Below, piece by piece: positions 55,822 to 64,000 of a stretch of DNA of 64,000 bases. This DNA comes from Acidobacteriota bacterium (lineage in GTDB: Bacteria > Acidobacteriota > Terriglobia > Terriglobales > Acidobacteriaceae). The stretch spans positions 62,001 to 126,000 of the forward strand of contig JAJXZL010000028.1 of assembly GCA_021780075.1 (NCBI GenBank). Reading direction: 5' to 3'. The notes under the pieces were generated by a model. That model did no database searches. It worked only from the letters and a program-made list of their open reading frames with translations, and was not told where the DNA came from. The first letter of the stretch is position 1. Each line of letters begins with the position of its first letter. The position numbers and the translations under genes are program-made.

Positions 55822-56550
55822 TTACTGCGCTGCCAGAACTTCCTGCTCGAGGGTAATGGCCGCGGGAAACAGCAGGTTGTTCTCAAGATGCACATGGCGG
55901 TGCAGATCGCGCTCGAATGCGTCCAGCCCGTCGTAGAGGCCCACCGTCGTAGGGCATGCGCCATTCCACGGCGTAAAGCCGCTGGTGGCTGCGCGCATCT
56001 CCTCCATCAGTGCGCCCGCGCTCTCATGCTCGTGCATCATCATGCGGATTGGGCTCTCGACGCTGGCGAAGCACGCCTCCGGAGCTTCTGCGCCGCCGTT
56101 GCGCCGCCGCTCCAGCGTCTCAATGTAGGGAAAGAGAACGATCTCCTCTTTCTGAAGGTGCAGCAGCAGCTCATTCGCAAGCTGCTTCAGTTGCCGCTCG
56201 ATCTGTACTGCTTCAGGATGCGTCGGGCCATGCTTGGCTGCCACGCGCTGGGCCATCGGCAGCAGCCGGGGCAGTTCATTGCGAATATAGCCGTGGTGGG
56301 ACTTGACGATGTGGTGGATCAGCTCTGCCGGGGGGGCCTGAGAATAGTCCTTGATGGCGGGAGCCTTGGCTTGTGCAGCTTCCGCAAGGCAGGCAACAAC
56401 GGTTTCCACGTCCAGACCTGCCTTGGCGCAGGCATCGGCTAGCGCGCGATTCCCTCCGCAGCAGTAGTCCAGATGCAGGCGCTCGAAGACGCGAATGGTG
56501 GCGGGCTCCTCCAGAGCGATGGAGCGAAGCGTGGATTGGGCGGCGATCAT
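55822..56550 (-). CDS. ytfE: Iron-sulfur cluster repair di-iron protein (RIC/YtfE/ScdA)
   Basis: The 242-residue protein has the N-terminal DUF542 motif LDYCCGGN (about 27-34) and a hemerythrin-like four-helix domain with its metal ligands: IHHIVKSHHGYI, LLLHLQKEEIVLFPYIE, MMMHEHESAG and DLHRHVHLENNLLFP. RIC proteins repair Fe-S clusters damaged by nitric oxide or peroxide in the cytosol. AGGAGG stands seven bases before the ATG. An upstream palindrome GACTTTAGTC (56604-56613) could be a regulator site. The gene is monocistronic. Confidence 0.93.
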   Translation of the reverse strand: MIAAQSTLRSIALEEPATIRVFERLHLDYCCGGNRALADACAKAGLDVETVVACLAEAAQAKAPAIKDYSQAPPAELIHHIVKSHHGYIRNELPRLLPMAQRVAAKHGPTHPEAVQIERQLKQLANELLLHLQKEEIVLFPYIETLERRRNGGAEAPEACFASVESPIRMMMHEHESAGALMEEMRAATSGFTPWNGACPTTVGLYDGLDAFERDLHRHVHLENNLLFPAAITLEQEVLAAQ

Positions 56551-56603
56551 GAAAAAACCTCCTCGATGCTTTGAGGCTAGGCCGCCTTCCGCCGCGCGGC
56601 AGC

Positions 56604-56613
56604 GACTTTAGTC
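56604..56613. promoter_or_regulatory. Short palindrome upstream of ytfE
   Basis: GACT-TT-AGTC lies 54 bp upstream of the ytfE ATG, in the divergent region shared with the sugar porter. Repair genes of this kind are often under NO-responsive control. The site does not match the FNR/CRP box, so the regulator is unknown. Confidence 0.3.
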
Positions 56614-56705
56614 ACGCGCGCCGTACGATTCTTCGCACTCGCTTCAAGTTTGCCCCGTCACGGCCCAATCTGTACGATGGTCTGGAACTCAAGGAACTCC
56701 TAACG

Positions 56706-58040
56706 ATGCGACCCAACGTCAACCTGATGAAAGCGACTCTTACCGGAGCGCTGGGCGGCCTGCTTTTCGGCTTTGACACTGTAGTGATCTCCGGCGCCAT
56801 CGATGCGCTGGTCAAGCTCTACCACCTCAGTCCGCAGGGCAAGGGGTGGACCGTTGCCATCGCACTCATCGGCACCGTCGTGGGCTCGCTTGGCGCGGGA
56901 GTGGTGGGACAAAAGCTGGGCGGCCGCGAGACGCTGCGCATTACGGCACTGCTCTATCTGGCCTCGGCCCTGGGCAGCGCCTTGGCCTGGAGCTGGCCTT
57001 CGCTCATGGTTTTTCGCCTTATAGGCGGGCTTGGCATCGGAGCTTCGTCGGTTCTCGGCCCGGTCTACATCGCCGAGCTGTCCCCGGCCAAGTGGCGCGG
57101 CCGGCTCGTAGGCGCCTTCCAGTTCAACATTGTCTTCGGCATCCTCGTGGCCTACACCTCCAACTACCTCATCCGCCTGGCTCATCTGGGCGCCGCGGAG
57201 TGGCGCTGGCAGGTTGGCGTGGCCGCCATCCCCGCCTTCTGCTTCCTCGTCCTGCTCTTCGGTATCCCTCGCAGCCCTCGCTGGTCCGCATCAAAGGGAC
57301 GTATCGATGAGGCCCTCTCTGTCCTCAAGCTCATGGGAGAGCCCGACCCAGAGACCGAACTCAACGACATCCGCGCCGCGCTCAACCAGGAGCACGCAAC
57401 TGCCCATGAAGCCGTGTTCCGCTGGAAGTACCGCTATCCGCTTTTCCTGGCCATCACCATCGGCGCATTCAACCAGCTCGCGGGCATTAACGCCATCCTC
57501 TATTACCTGCCCAGCATCTTTGCTTCCGCCGGATTCAGCCAGATCTCCGGCGACCAGCAAGCCATCGCCATCGGCTTCACCAATCTCATCTTCACTATGG
57601 TCGGCATGTCCGTCATTGACAAGCTGGGCCGCAAGACGCTGCTGCTCATCGGCGCGGCTGGCACAGCTAGTTGCCTCGCAGCCGTCTCGTGGCTTTTCGC
57701 CACGAACTCCCATCCCGGCGCGCTCGTCTGGATCTTCGTCACGTACATTGCCTTCTTCGCGCTCTCGCAGGGCGCCGTCATCTGGGTCTATATCGGCGAA
57801 GTCTTTCCCAACCACGTCCGCTCCAAGGGCCAGGGCGTAGGCAACGCCAGCCACTGGATCATGAACACCCTCATCGCACTTGAGTTTCCGGTGCTTGTCG
57901 TCAGTCTGGGGCGGAGCGCCCCGTTCACCTTCTTCGCCATCATGACCGTTGTCCAGTTCCTGGTCGTGTTGTTCGTCTATCCAGAAACCAAAGGCCAGAC
58001 ACTCGAAGAACTGCAGCGCAAGCTGGTACCGGCAGACTAG
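56706..58040 (+). CDS. MFS sugar porter (SP family)
   Basis: The 444-residue protein has twelve predicted helices and SP-family motifs: GGLLFGFDTVVISGA at helix 1, RLIGGLGIGASSVLGPVYIAELSPAKWRGRL across helices 4-5, PRSPRW at the central loop, AGINAILYYLPSI at helix 7, DKLGRKTLLL and the C-terminal VYPETKGQTLEEL. Such transporters import hexoses or pentoses by proton symport. ATG 56706 fits the family N terminus; 45 open codons upstream are not family-like. It is divergent from ytfE and 159 bp ahead of the class II aldolase gene. Confidence 0.93.
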   Translation: MRPNVNLMKATLTGALGGLLFGFDTVVISGAIDALVKLYHLSPQGKGWTVAIALIGTVVGSLGAGVVGQKLGGRETLRITALLYLASALGSALAWSWPSLMVFRLIGGLGIGASSVLGPVYIAELSPAKWRGRLVGAFQFNIVFGILVAYTSNYLIRLAHLGAAEWRWQVGVAAIPAFCFLVLLFGIPRSPRWSASKGRIDEALSVLKLMGEPDPETELNDIRAALNQEHATAHEAVFRWKYRYPLFLAITIGAFNQLAGINAILYYLPSIFASAGFSQISGDQQAIAIGFTNLIFTMVGMSVIDKLGRKTLLLIGAAGTASCLAAVSWLFATNSHPGALVWIFVTYIAFFALSQGAVIWVYIGEVFPNHVRSKGQGVGNASHWIMNTLIALEFPVLVVSLGRSAPFTFFAIMTVVQFLVVLFVYPETKGQTLEELQRKLVPAD

Positions 58041-58198
58041 GCTATTTTGCGCCCGTGGTGCGGGACTTCCGTCATCAGTACTCAAGGTCTCCGGCGCATT
58101 CTCTGTTTCGTCGCGCAGGTTGTTTGTGGGACACTTGAGGAGGAAACACGACTGCGCTCATGCTCAGCCAGGCAAAGCCGCATAGGAGAGTCAGCCAC

Positions 58199-59068
58199 AT
58201 GGAACAGCCGACAGTTCCGATCGCAGAGCAGGTAAGGGAAGTGGTGCAGGCGGCCATGGAGGCTCTGCGCGTGCCCCGGGCCGAGGAAATCTCGCCCTCC
58301 GCGGCAGCCAACTCTTTTGAGGCTGAGGCTCTTCGCACTGAGATGATCAGCGTGGGCCGCAAGCTCTGGCAGCGCCAGTACGTCGACGGCAACGGAGGTA
58401 ACATCAGCGTGCGCCTCGGCTCCCGCTATGTCCTTTGCACCCCCACCATGATGAGCAAGGGCGATCTGGAGCCTGCCGACATCTGCCTTTCCGATCTGGA
58501 CGGCAACATCCTCGCCGGTGACCGTCCGCGTACCAGCGAATTGCTGCTGCATCTGGCCATTTACAAGGCCAACTCCCGCGCTCACTCCGTCGTGCATTGC
58601 CATCCGCCCTACGCCACGGCCTTTGCGATTACCGGCTCCGCGCCCCCCGTCGGCTTCAGTTCTGAGTACGAAATCTTCGTCGGCCCGGTGGGGGTTGCAC
58701 ACTACGAAACGCCCGGCACCCAGGCCTTTGCCGAGTCGGTATTGCCCTTCGTCCACGACCACAATACGATTCTGCTCTCCAATCACGGCATCGTCTGCTG
58801 GTCTGACACCCCAACCCACGCCGAATGGCTGGTCGAGATTCTCGACAATTACTGCAAGACCTATCTGATCGCTCAGCAGGTCGGCAAACCGCTGGCCGCC
58901 ATACCGGAAGACAAGATTCAGGAGATCCTGGCCCTGAAGCGCCGCATGGGCCTCCCCGATATCCGCATGGCGCGTTTGCCTGAGTTCGCCGGCCCGGCCG
59001 CCGGAGGTCACACCGAGCTTGACCGCCTTGTCGAGCAGGTCGTCGCCCGCCTCGAAGGCCGCGGCTGA
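58199..59068 (+). CDS. Class II aldolase/adducin-family protein (fuculose-phosphate aldolase-like)
   Basis: The 289-residue protein has an N-terminal extension (to about 50), then the class II aldolase fold: VDGNGGNISVRLG, TPTMMSKGDLEPADICLSD, TSELLLHLAIYKA with the zinc ligands continuing in VVHCHPPYATAF and the third His in LLSNHGIVCW. YETPGTQAFAESVLPF is also typical of L-fuculose-phosphate aldolases. AGGAGA lies nine bases before ATG 58199. It acts on a sugar phosphate in the cytosol; the exact substrate is unclear. The sugar porter just upstream on the same strand may supply its pathway. Confidence 0.87.
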   Translation: MEQPTVPIAEQVREVVQAAMEALRVPRAEEISPSAAANSFEAEALRTEMISVGRKLWQRQYVDGNGGNISVRLGSRYVLCTPTMMSKGDLEPADICLSDLDGNILAGDRPRTSELLLHLAIYKANSRAHSVVHCHPPYATAFAITGSAPPVGFSSEYEIFVGPVGVAHYETPGTQAFAESVLPFVHDHNTILLSNHGIVCWSDTPTHAEWLVEILDNYCKTYLIAQQVGKPLAAIPEDKIQEILALKRRMGLPDIRMARLPEFAGPAAGGHTELDRLVEQVVARLEGRG

Positions 59069-59524
59069 CGCTCGAGGCGAGAAAAAAGCGAAACCGTGCT
59101 ATACTTGTTTTGCGCTCAGTGATTTGGCCGTGAGCGGCGGTTTGTCTTCAAAGGCAGACCTGCCTGGCACAGATTCCCCCAAGCCCCTACAGCGTAACCA
59201 CATCGGTCTCCCATCCTGGGTGACAATGCCGAGGCTGCAAAACTGCCCGGCAAAAGCAGGGTGTTCGTTCCTTGAAAGGAAGCGGCGCTTGATATCCAGG
59301 TGAAAGCGGGAGCGTGGAGCCGGCCGGCAGCGTGCCGCCTGGCGTACAACAGTCGCGTGGGTCAGCTCCGGGCTGCAGCCGTTTCCTCAAGGGAATGCCT
59401 GCCAGTCAGTCCCCAGGGCCTTTCGGTTCTCTCTTACGCACATTTTTGAGCAGCAGGGCCGCGCCTGGATTGGTTTCGTGTGCGCGCCTCAAGTCCGGTT
59501 CCGTTTGCAGGCCCCAGGGAAATC
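59069..59524 (+). other. Long non-coding leader upstream of the DEAD-box helicase (456 bp)
   Basis: No frame looks coding. A -10-like TATACT lies at 59100-59105, about 420 bases ahead of the helicase start. Between them are several self-complementary blocks: AGGCAG/CTGCCT (59152-59165), TTCCTT/AAGGAA (59268-59281) and a GC-rich cluster from about 59310 to 59380. A transcript starting near 59112 would carry a long structured 5' UTR, as known for cold-shock helicase genes, or could be a separate small RNA. I could not assign it to a known RNA family. Confidence 0.5.
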
Positions 59525-60694
59525 ATGGGCTCCCGGAACCCAACAGGAATAGATCCAATTTTGACGACTCAGTTTTCGCAGTTCGCCATTTCGCCGGCGC
59601 TTATGGCCCGGCTTGACGCCAACAAATTTGAAATCCCCACCCCGGTTCAGGCTGGAGCCATTCCCCCTGCGCTCGAAGGCCGCGACGTGCTGGCCACCGC
59701 GCAGACCGGCACCGGCAAGACTCTCAGCTTCCTCATTCCCATCGTGGAAATGCTGCAGAAGACTGAAGGCCGGGGCGCTCATGCCCTCATCCTTCTGCCC
59801 ACACGCGAGCTGGCCATGCAGGTGGAAACAGCCTTCCGCGCCATCCGCTCCAGCTCCTCGCAGACCGTGGCCCTGGTGGTCGGCGGCATGTCAGAGGGCG
59901 CGCAGCTTGAAGCCGTGCGGCGTGGCGCGCGCGTCATCGTGGCCACACCCGGCCGTCTTGAGGACTTCCTCAAGCGCAAGCTCGTGCGCCTGGACCAGGT
60001 GAAGATGCTGGTACTCGACGAAGTGGATCGCATGCTCGACATGGGCTTTCAACCGGCCATTGCCCGCATCGCCGGTACTCTTCCCGCCGTGCGCCAGACG
60101 CTCTGCTACTCTGCCACCCTCGAAGGGCAGGTCAAGGACGTGGTGCGCAAATACCTCGACAACCCAGCCCGCATCGAGATTGGCTCCGTGCTCAAGCCCT
60201 CGGCCAACGTGGAACTGCGCACCTTTGAGGTGGAGCAGGACAAGAAGCAGGAGTTGCTTGAACACCTGCTCGACGCCGAGCAGGGCAGTTTCCTGGTCTT
60301 CGTCCGCACCAAGCATGGCGCGGACCGCGTTGCGCGCAGGCTTGCCCGCAGCGGACACTCGGCCACGCAGATCCACGGCGACCGCTCGCAGGCGCAGCGC
60401 AACTCCGCCCTGCGCAGCTTTTCCGAGGGCCGCCACCGCGTGCTCGTCGCCACGGATGTTGCCGCCCGCGGCATTGACGTGGCGCACGTGGCCCATGTGG
60501 TCAACTACGACTTGCCCAAGGTGGCTGAGGACTTTGTTCACCGCGTAGGACGCACCGGCCGCGCCTCGGCCAAGGGTGTGGCCTCCACCTTCGCCGGTCC
60601 TGCGGAGCGCGGCGACCTGCGCAAGATTGAGCGCACCCTCGCGATTCAGATGAAGCGCTTCCGCGTCCGCTCGGTCAACGAGACCGCAGCTTAA
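59525..60694 (+). CDS. DEAD-box ATP-dependent RNA helicase
   Basis: The 389-residue protein has all helicase motifs: Q motif near PTPVQAGAIP, motif I AQTGTGKT, Ia PTRELA, Ib TPGR, II DEVD (in place of DEAD), III SAT, IV FVRTK, V ARGID and VI HRVGRTGR. It lacks a long C-terminal RNA-binding tail, so it resembles the RhlE type more than DeaD/CsdA. Members unwind short RNA duplexes in ribosome assembly or RNA decay. ATG 59525 is used; an in-frame ATG at 59480 is possible. The long leader upstream suggests temperature or post-transcriptional control. Confidence 0.92.
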   Translation: MGSRNPTGIDPILTTQFSQFAISPALMARLDANKFEIPTPVQAGAIPPALEGRDVLATAQTGTGKTLSFLIPIVEMLQKTEGRGAHALILLPTRELAMQVETAFRAIRSSSSQTVALVVGGMSEGAQLEAVRRGARVIVATPGRLEDFLKRKLVRLDQVKMLVLDEVDRMLDMGFQPAIARIAGTLPAVRQTLCYSATLEGQVKDVVRKYLDNPARIEIGSVLKPSANVELRTFEVEQDKKQELLEHLLDAEQGSFLVFVRTKHGADRVARRLARSGHSATQIHGDRSQAQRNSALRSFSEGRHRVLVATDVAARGIDVAHVAHVVNYDLPKVAEDFVHRVGRTGRASAKGVASTFAGPAERGDLRKIERTLAIQMKRFRVRSVNETAA

Positions 60695-60720
60695 GCACAG
60701 AGCTTATTCAGCGGCGCAGT

Positions 60721-61890
60721 TCAGCTCGCCAGGCTGGCTGCGCCGCCGGTTGCTTCAACTGCGGCGCGTTTGCCTGTGGTCGCGTAGAGATACCAGGCAA
60801 GCCACGCGGGCGTGGTCCACAGGTAATACGGCTTGGCCAGCCTCACCGTCTCGCCCATCTCGATCAGCGCGGCTCCGCACATCACGGCAATGGGTACCAG
60901 TGAGCGCCCAGAGCTCCTGGCCCGATAAAGACCCGCCAACACGGCCGGCAGCAGCACCGATTCATCCGTGAAATAGCCGTAGGGCGAACACAGCACGGAG
61001 ACCAGCAGCACCAGCAGTCCTTGCTCCATCCAGTCCCATCGCGCACGCCGCGTCCAGAAGTACCAGGCTGCCCAGCCGCAGGCCGCGATCTCCGGAACAA
61101 ACTGCACCCAGGCCGCATTGCGCGCAATCAGAAGGCGCAAATGGGCGCTCAGTGTTGGTGAAACCGCGCTCATCACCGACATCGTCTTCATCATCTGCGC
61201 GTATTGCGACCAGATATGGCTGTCGAGACGCAGTGTGAGCGCGCTGCTGCACACAAGCGCGATGAGGAATCCGGCCAGCGCGCGGTAAGCCTTTGTGCTG
61301 ATTGTCCAAAGCAGCAGCGTAACAGCGACGGGCACAAAAAGGTGGGGCTTCAACGCGCAGGGCAAAAGCGCCGCTCCGGCAAGCACCGGCCAGGTCTTGT
61401 GCAGGTAGAGAAAAAGCGCGACACCAAGAAGAAAGAAGATGCCCAGCTGACTGGCCAAAATGCAGATCAACGCGGGGGCAAAAGCAAAGCAGAGCAAATG
61501 CAGCAGCGTGTTCGGGCAGCCATGCTGCAGCCACAGAATCCACACCGATGCTGCAAAACCGGTAAACAGCGCAAGCGTCCACAGAATGTAGCCGGTCTTC
61601 AGGTTCACATATCCAAGCGGAAGAGCGAGAATGAAGGCCACCGGCGGGCTGAATGTCACTTCGGTCTGGTTGGTTGTGCGTCCCTCCGCCTGTTCGACCT
61701 GCAGTGTGGTTACCGGGTCATAGGGATTGCCGCCATGCACGATCTGTTGTTCGGCTACCCAGTACTCCACGAAATCCGAGCCAGTGACGCTCTTGCTGCC
61801 CACGTTTACAACAACCATGGCGGCTACAATGCAGTATCCGAATGCCACGATGAGCGCCGCAGCAAGCATGCGTAAGGGGCTTCTTTTCAT
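60721..61890 (-). CDS. GT87-family (DUF2029) integral membrane glycosyltransferase
   Basis: The 389-residue protein has roughly ten transmembrane helices. The loop after helix 1 holds GSDFVEYWVAEQQIVHGGNPYDP, with the acidic residue near the membrane expected of GT-C enzymes, and the SQLGIFFLLGVALFLYLHKTWPVLAG block and CALKPHLFVPVAVTLLLW follow. GT87 members transfer sugars from polyprenyl-phosphate donors to glycans on the outer face of the inner membrane. The acceptor is unknown. It is single-gene and converges on the helicase. Confidence 0.8.
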   Translation of the reverse strand: MKRSPLRMLAAALIVAFGYCIVAAMVVVNVGSKSVTGSDFVEYWVAEQQIVHGGNPYDPVTTLQVEQAEGRTTNQTEVTFSPPVAFILALPLGYVNLKTGYILWTLALFTGFAASVWILWLQHGCPNTLLHLLCFAFAPALICILASQLGIFFLLGVALFLYLHKTWPVLAGAALLPCALKPHLFVPVAVTLLLWTISTKAYRALAGFLIALVCSSALTLRLDSHIWSQYAQMMKTMSVMSAVSPTLSAHLRLLIARNAAWVQFVPEIAACGWAAWYFWTRRARWDWMEQGLLVLLVSVLCSPYGYFTDESVLLPAVLAGLYRARSSGRSLVPIAVMCGAALIEMGETVRLAKPYYLWTTPAWLAWYLYATTGKRAAVEATGGAASLAS

Positions 61891-62106
61891 GTGTTCGATC
61901 CTTATCTGCGGTGAGCGGTGCTGCTGGCCGACGCGCGGCTAAACTGGCAGGGGCTCACGCTCCTCATCCATACTTGTCTTTTTTTACTGTGCCCAATGTA
62001 TCTGATGGACGTGCGTCAAACCAAAGGTAAAGAGTGCCTTGCGTGAGAATATGGCCTGTCCGCAGCGGAAGCGGGCATCGTCCGCTCCCAAACCGCGCGT
62101 AGAGTG

Positions 62107-62691
62107 CTAATTGCGCGGTCGACCTGTAAATGGAACCAGCATTGCAGTCTTGCGTGCATACGCTTCATAGGCGTTTTCGCCGAGTTCTACCCGCAAGAAG
62201 CGTTCCTCCCGTCGCGCTTTTGTGTAGAAGGAGAAGGTTAAAATAGCCGCCCCCAACAGCGCGAAAGAAGTTCCTTTTTCGGGAGCGGTTGCGAACGCGG
62301 CAAAGATAAGGCCCAAATAGATGGGATGGCGTACGAGCCGATAAGGGCCTGTATCGACGACATGATGGCCGGCTTTTTTAGTCACCCAGTCCGACCAAAG
62401 GCCTCCGAGATGAATGCGCGCCCACCATGCGAACAGAAATCCGCTGGCTGTGAGTGCCACTGATATCCATTTCAGAGCTGCGTTGAGGTGCCAGAACTGC
62501 ACTTGCGCATAGCCGCGGAGGTCTGAGGATGGAGCGAGGAGGAGAGTCGCGCTGGCCCAAAAGAGAATTCGGAAAACAATTTCGGCAGCAATGCCAGCGC
62601 CTTTTTCAGTGCGGTTGGACCAAAACGCCGCGATGCCCCACGACACCAGCCAAGCAATCCAGAGCGCTAATGTCGTCGATTCCGGCGTCAT
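62107..62691 (-). CDS. Isoprenylcysteine carboxyl methyltransferase-like (ICMT) membrane protein
   Basis: The 194-residue protein has about five helices and the ICMT/phospholipid methyltransferase C-terminal core: TGPYRLVRHPIYLGLIF, then KARREERFLRVELGENAYEAYARKT. These residues bind SAM in the family. Bacterial members methylate unknown small or lipid substrates at the membrane. ATG 62691 is chosen because the upstream open frame to 63099 is not membrane-protein-like. It lies alone on the minus strand. Confidence 0.83.
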   Translation of the reverse strand: MTPESTTLALWIAWLVSWGIAAFWSNRTEKGAGIAAEIVFRILFWASATLLLAPSSDLRGYAQVQFWHLNAALKWISVALTASGFLFAWWARIHLGGLWSDWVTKKAGHHVVDTGPYRLVRHPIYLGLIFAAFATAPEKGTSFALLGAAILTFSFYTKARREERFLRVELGENAYEAYARKTAMLVPFTGRPRN

Positions 62692-63195
62692 ACGATCCGA
62701 GCGTGAAGCCTTCTCCACGAATTCGCGAAGCGTCCATAGCGTACCAGAGACGTTCGCCGCCATGCCTGGGGTGCATGAAGGCTCCTGGCATCCGTGGCTG
62801 AGAAACCAGGACACGACCAAACCGCTCTTTCCGTTGACTCTGGGTCGTGAATCGAGTATTCTGGAATCCTTGCGCGGTGTTGCGCCTGAGGTCTGTGTGT
62901 ACACACCCGGACTCGGCCGGTAAATCCCCTCGAATGAGGCTTTATCGGAACAGGCCACTGGCTGCTGGGCACGGGTTTCAGTGCGATTCCAGTTAAGCCA
63001 GAGCCCCTGTGGGGCCGGCCCACGCAATCCACACCCGAACAGGTTTGTTTGGCAGTGGGTGGAGTCTGGCCCGTGCATTTTGCATGGGCAATAGCGCATT
63101 GCGCTGTGGTTTTTGAGTAGCAGGCATTAGCTGCGCGGCATGCCGGGATGACCGGGAATATAGGGGCCGGGCAGGTTTTTCAGAGGCGGAGAGAG
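62692..63195. other. Intergenic region upstream of rplM (504 bp)
   Basis: I see no supported gene. It holds a 12-bp palindrome GTGTGTACACAC (62896-62907) and a short inverted repeat AGCGCATTGCGCT (63093-63105) close to the rplM leader, followed by a run of Ts. The latter could be part of a ribosomal-protein leader structure for rplM-rpsI. Promoters for both flanking genes should be here. Confidence 0.5.
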
Positions 63196-63627
63196 ATGTC
63201 GACTTTTGTTCCGAGCGGCAAGGATATTGACCGCAAGTGGTATGTCGTGGATGCCAGCGGTCAGACGCTGGGCCGGCTGGCGACCAAAGCCGCCAGTGTG
63301 CTCAGTGGCAAGCTGAATCCCCAGTATGTGCCGTACATCGATATGGGCGATCACGTCATCGTTATCAATGCGGAGAAGGTGCGCCTGACCGGTCTGAAGG
63401 CCCAGAGCAAGCTTTATCGCCGCTACACCGGCTTTCCCGGCGGCCTGCGCGAGGAGTCTTTCACGCGCCTGCTCAACCGCAAGCCGGAACTGATTCTGGA
63501 GCAGGCCATCAAGGGCATGCTGCCCAAGAGCAAGATGGGTCGCGCCATGGGCTCCAAGCTCAAGGTCTATCGCGGAGACAAGCACCCCCACGCGGCGCAG
63601 CAGCCCGTGGCATTGGACATTGCGTAA
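63196..63627 (+). CDS. rplM: 50S ribosomal protein L13
   Basis: The 143-residue protein has the L13 blocks [51 protein letters not shown] and the C-terminal [13 protein letters not shown] and [13 protein letters not shown]. It binds 23S rRNA early in large-subunit assembly. GGAGAGAG precedes ATG 63196 directly; ATG 63148 in the same frame is too long for the family. rpsI follows after 63 bp, the universal L13-S9 pairing. Confidence 0.97.
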   Translation: MSTFVPSGKDIDRKWYVVDASGQTLGRLATKAASVLSGKLNPQYVPYIDMGDHVIVINAEKVRLTGLKAQSKLYRRYTGFPGGLREESFTRLLNRKPELILEQAIKGMLPKSKMGRAMGSKLKVYRGDKHPHAAQQPVALDIA

Positions 63628-63690
63628 ACGGCGGGCATAACGGTTTTGGCCGCGCTCCCCGAGGGAGCCGGCGGAGAGAGTCAAAAGAGA

Positions 63691-64000
63691 ATGGCAGATC
63701 TGGTTCAGTACTACGGGACGGGCCGCCGCAAGTCGGCGATTGCCCGCGTCTTTTTGCGTCCGGGTACCGGCGAATGGAAGGTCAACGGCAAGGCGTTCGA
63801 AGAGTACTTCGTCACCGAGCAGCAGCGCACCTCCGCTAAGCGTACGTTGGTGGTGGCAGAGATGGCTTCCAGCTTTGACGTCGTGACCACCGTGTCCAGC
63901 GGCGGCGTGGCCGCGCAGGCCGATGCCGTCAAGATGGGCGTTGCCCGTGCACTCGTCGAGTTCAATCCGGAGCTGCGCAAGCTGCTCAAGGCCGAAGGCC
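63691..64000 (+). CDS. rpsI: 30S ribosomal protein S9, N-terminal part (cut by window edge)
   Basis: From ATG 63691 the frame runs 103 codons to the right edge. It begins MADLVQYYGTGRRKSAIARV, matching the S9 signature YYGTGRRKSAIARV, and continues with RPGTGEWKVNGK and SGGVAAQADAVKMGVARAL. S9 contacts P-site tRNA through its C-terminal tail, which lies beyond the window. GGAGAGAG is found about eleven bases upstream. The pair rplM-rpsI forms one operon. Confidence 0.96.
   Translation, partial: MADLVQYYGTGRRKSAIARVFLRPGTGEWKVNGKAFEEYFVTEQQRTSAKRTLVVAEMASSFDVVTTVSSGGVAAQADAVKMGVARALVEFNPELRKLLKAEG

Noticed and set aside
59069..59524. Identification of the helicase leader as 6S, tmRNA, RNase P or SRP RNA
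   Set aside because: None of the conserved core sequences of those RNAs could be found, so only a generic structured-leader call is made.

Overview
This window is a gene-dense, GC-rich chromosomal segment from a Gram-negative bacterium. It looks most like an Acidobacteriota of the Terriglobia type, although no rRNA gene is present to prove it. The signs are outer-membrane proteins (a porin, an OmpA/Ig-like pair, a DUF481 barrel), a futalosine-type menaquinone pathway (mqnD, mqnE), plant-polysaccharide hydrolases (GH3, GH42), a cytosolic Ser/Thr kinase-TPR protein, and many families typical of soil acidobacteria. No insertion sequence, prophage, CRISPR array, tRNA or rRNA was seen, so this is mostly core genome with some regulatory novelty.

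Layout. 1-12.9 kb: truncated mtnA, an SSS symporter with a small membrane partner, a Ser/Thr kinase-TPR protein, then GH3 glucosidase, malic enzyme, GH42 galactosidase and a metallophosphoesterase on the minus strand. 13-20.4 kb: hemW facing a degenerate GGDEF regulator; a cutA-small membrane protein-bioY-mqnD minus-strand cluster; phosphoglucomutase and ftsB; a ROK kinase. 20.5-29.5 kb: a porin divergent from a CsoR/FrmR-type repressor with tandem operators, flavin reductase, an EF-P/EfpL-like factor, glnD, glnK and amtB (nitrogen control), and a solitary nuoB. 29.7-38.7 kb: two paralogous Ig-like/OmpA proteins, a BNR-repeat protein, mqnE, an amidohydrolase and a second ROK protein. 38.8-46.8 kb: glutaryl-CoA dehydrogenase, a phospholipase C-like protein, a MlaFE-type lipid ABC transporter, and a trehalose pair in which OtsA is fused to a membrane sensor and HAMP module. 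46.9-54.3 kb: an NtrC-type regulator with its PDZ-containing histidine kinase, araD, and an ECF sigma / small membrane protein / Spy-like operon. 54.3-64 kb: DUF481 protein, di-iron repair protein (ric/ytfE), sugar porter, class II aldolase, DEAD-box helicase behind a long leader, GT87 and ICMT-like membrane proteins, and finally rplM and a truncated rpsI.

How the genes fit together. The sugar genes (SSS symporter, GH3, GH42, sugar porter, two ROK kinases, phosphoglucomutase, araD, class II aldolase) describe uptake and use of plant-derived sugars. Two of them, GH3 and araD, are preceded by palindromes of the LacI-family AANCGNTT type. Nitrogen assimilation is compact: amtB, glnK and glnD lie in a row on one strand. 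Trehalose synthesis (otsA-otsB) appears to be attached to the membrane through a receptor-like module.

The most unusual items are the sensor-HAMP-trehalose-6-phosphate synthase fusion, a perfect 22-bp inverted repeat inside the porin coding sequence, the tandem ATACCC-N5-GGGT operators between porin and repressor, the tandem Ig/OmpA paralogues with a conserved leader, and the structured leader upstream of the helicase. All assignments come from reading the sequence; no database search was run.
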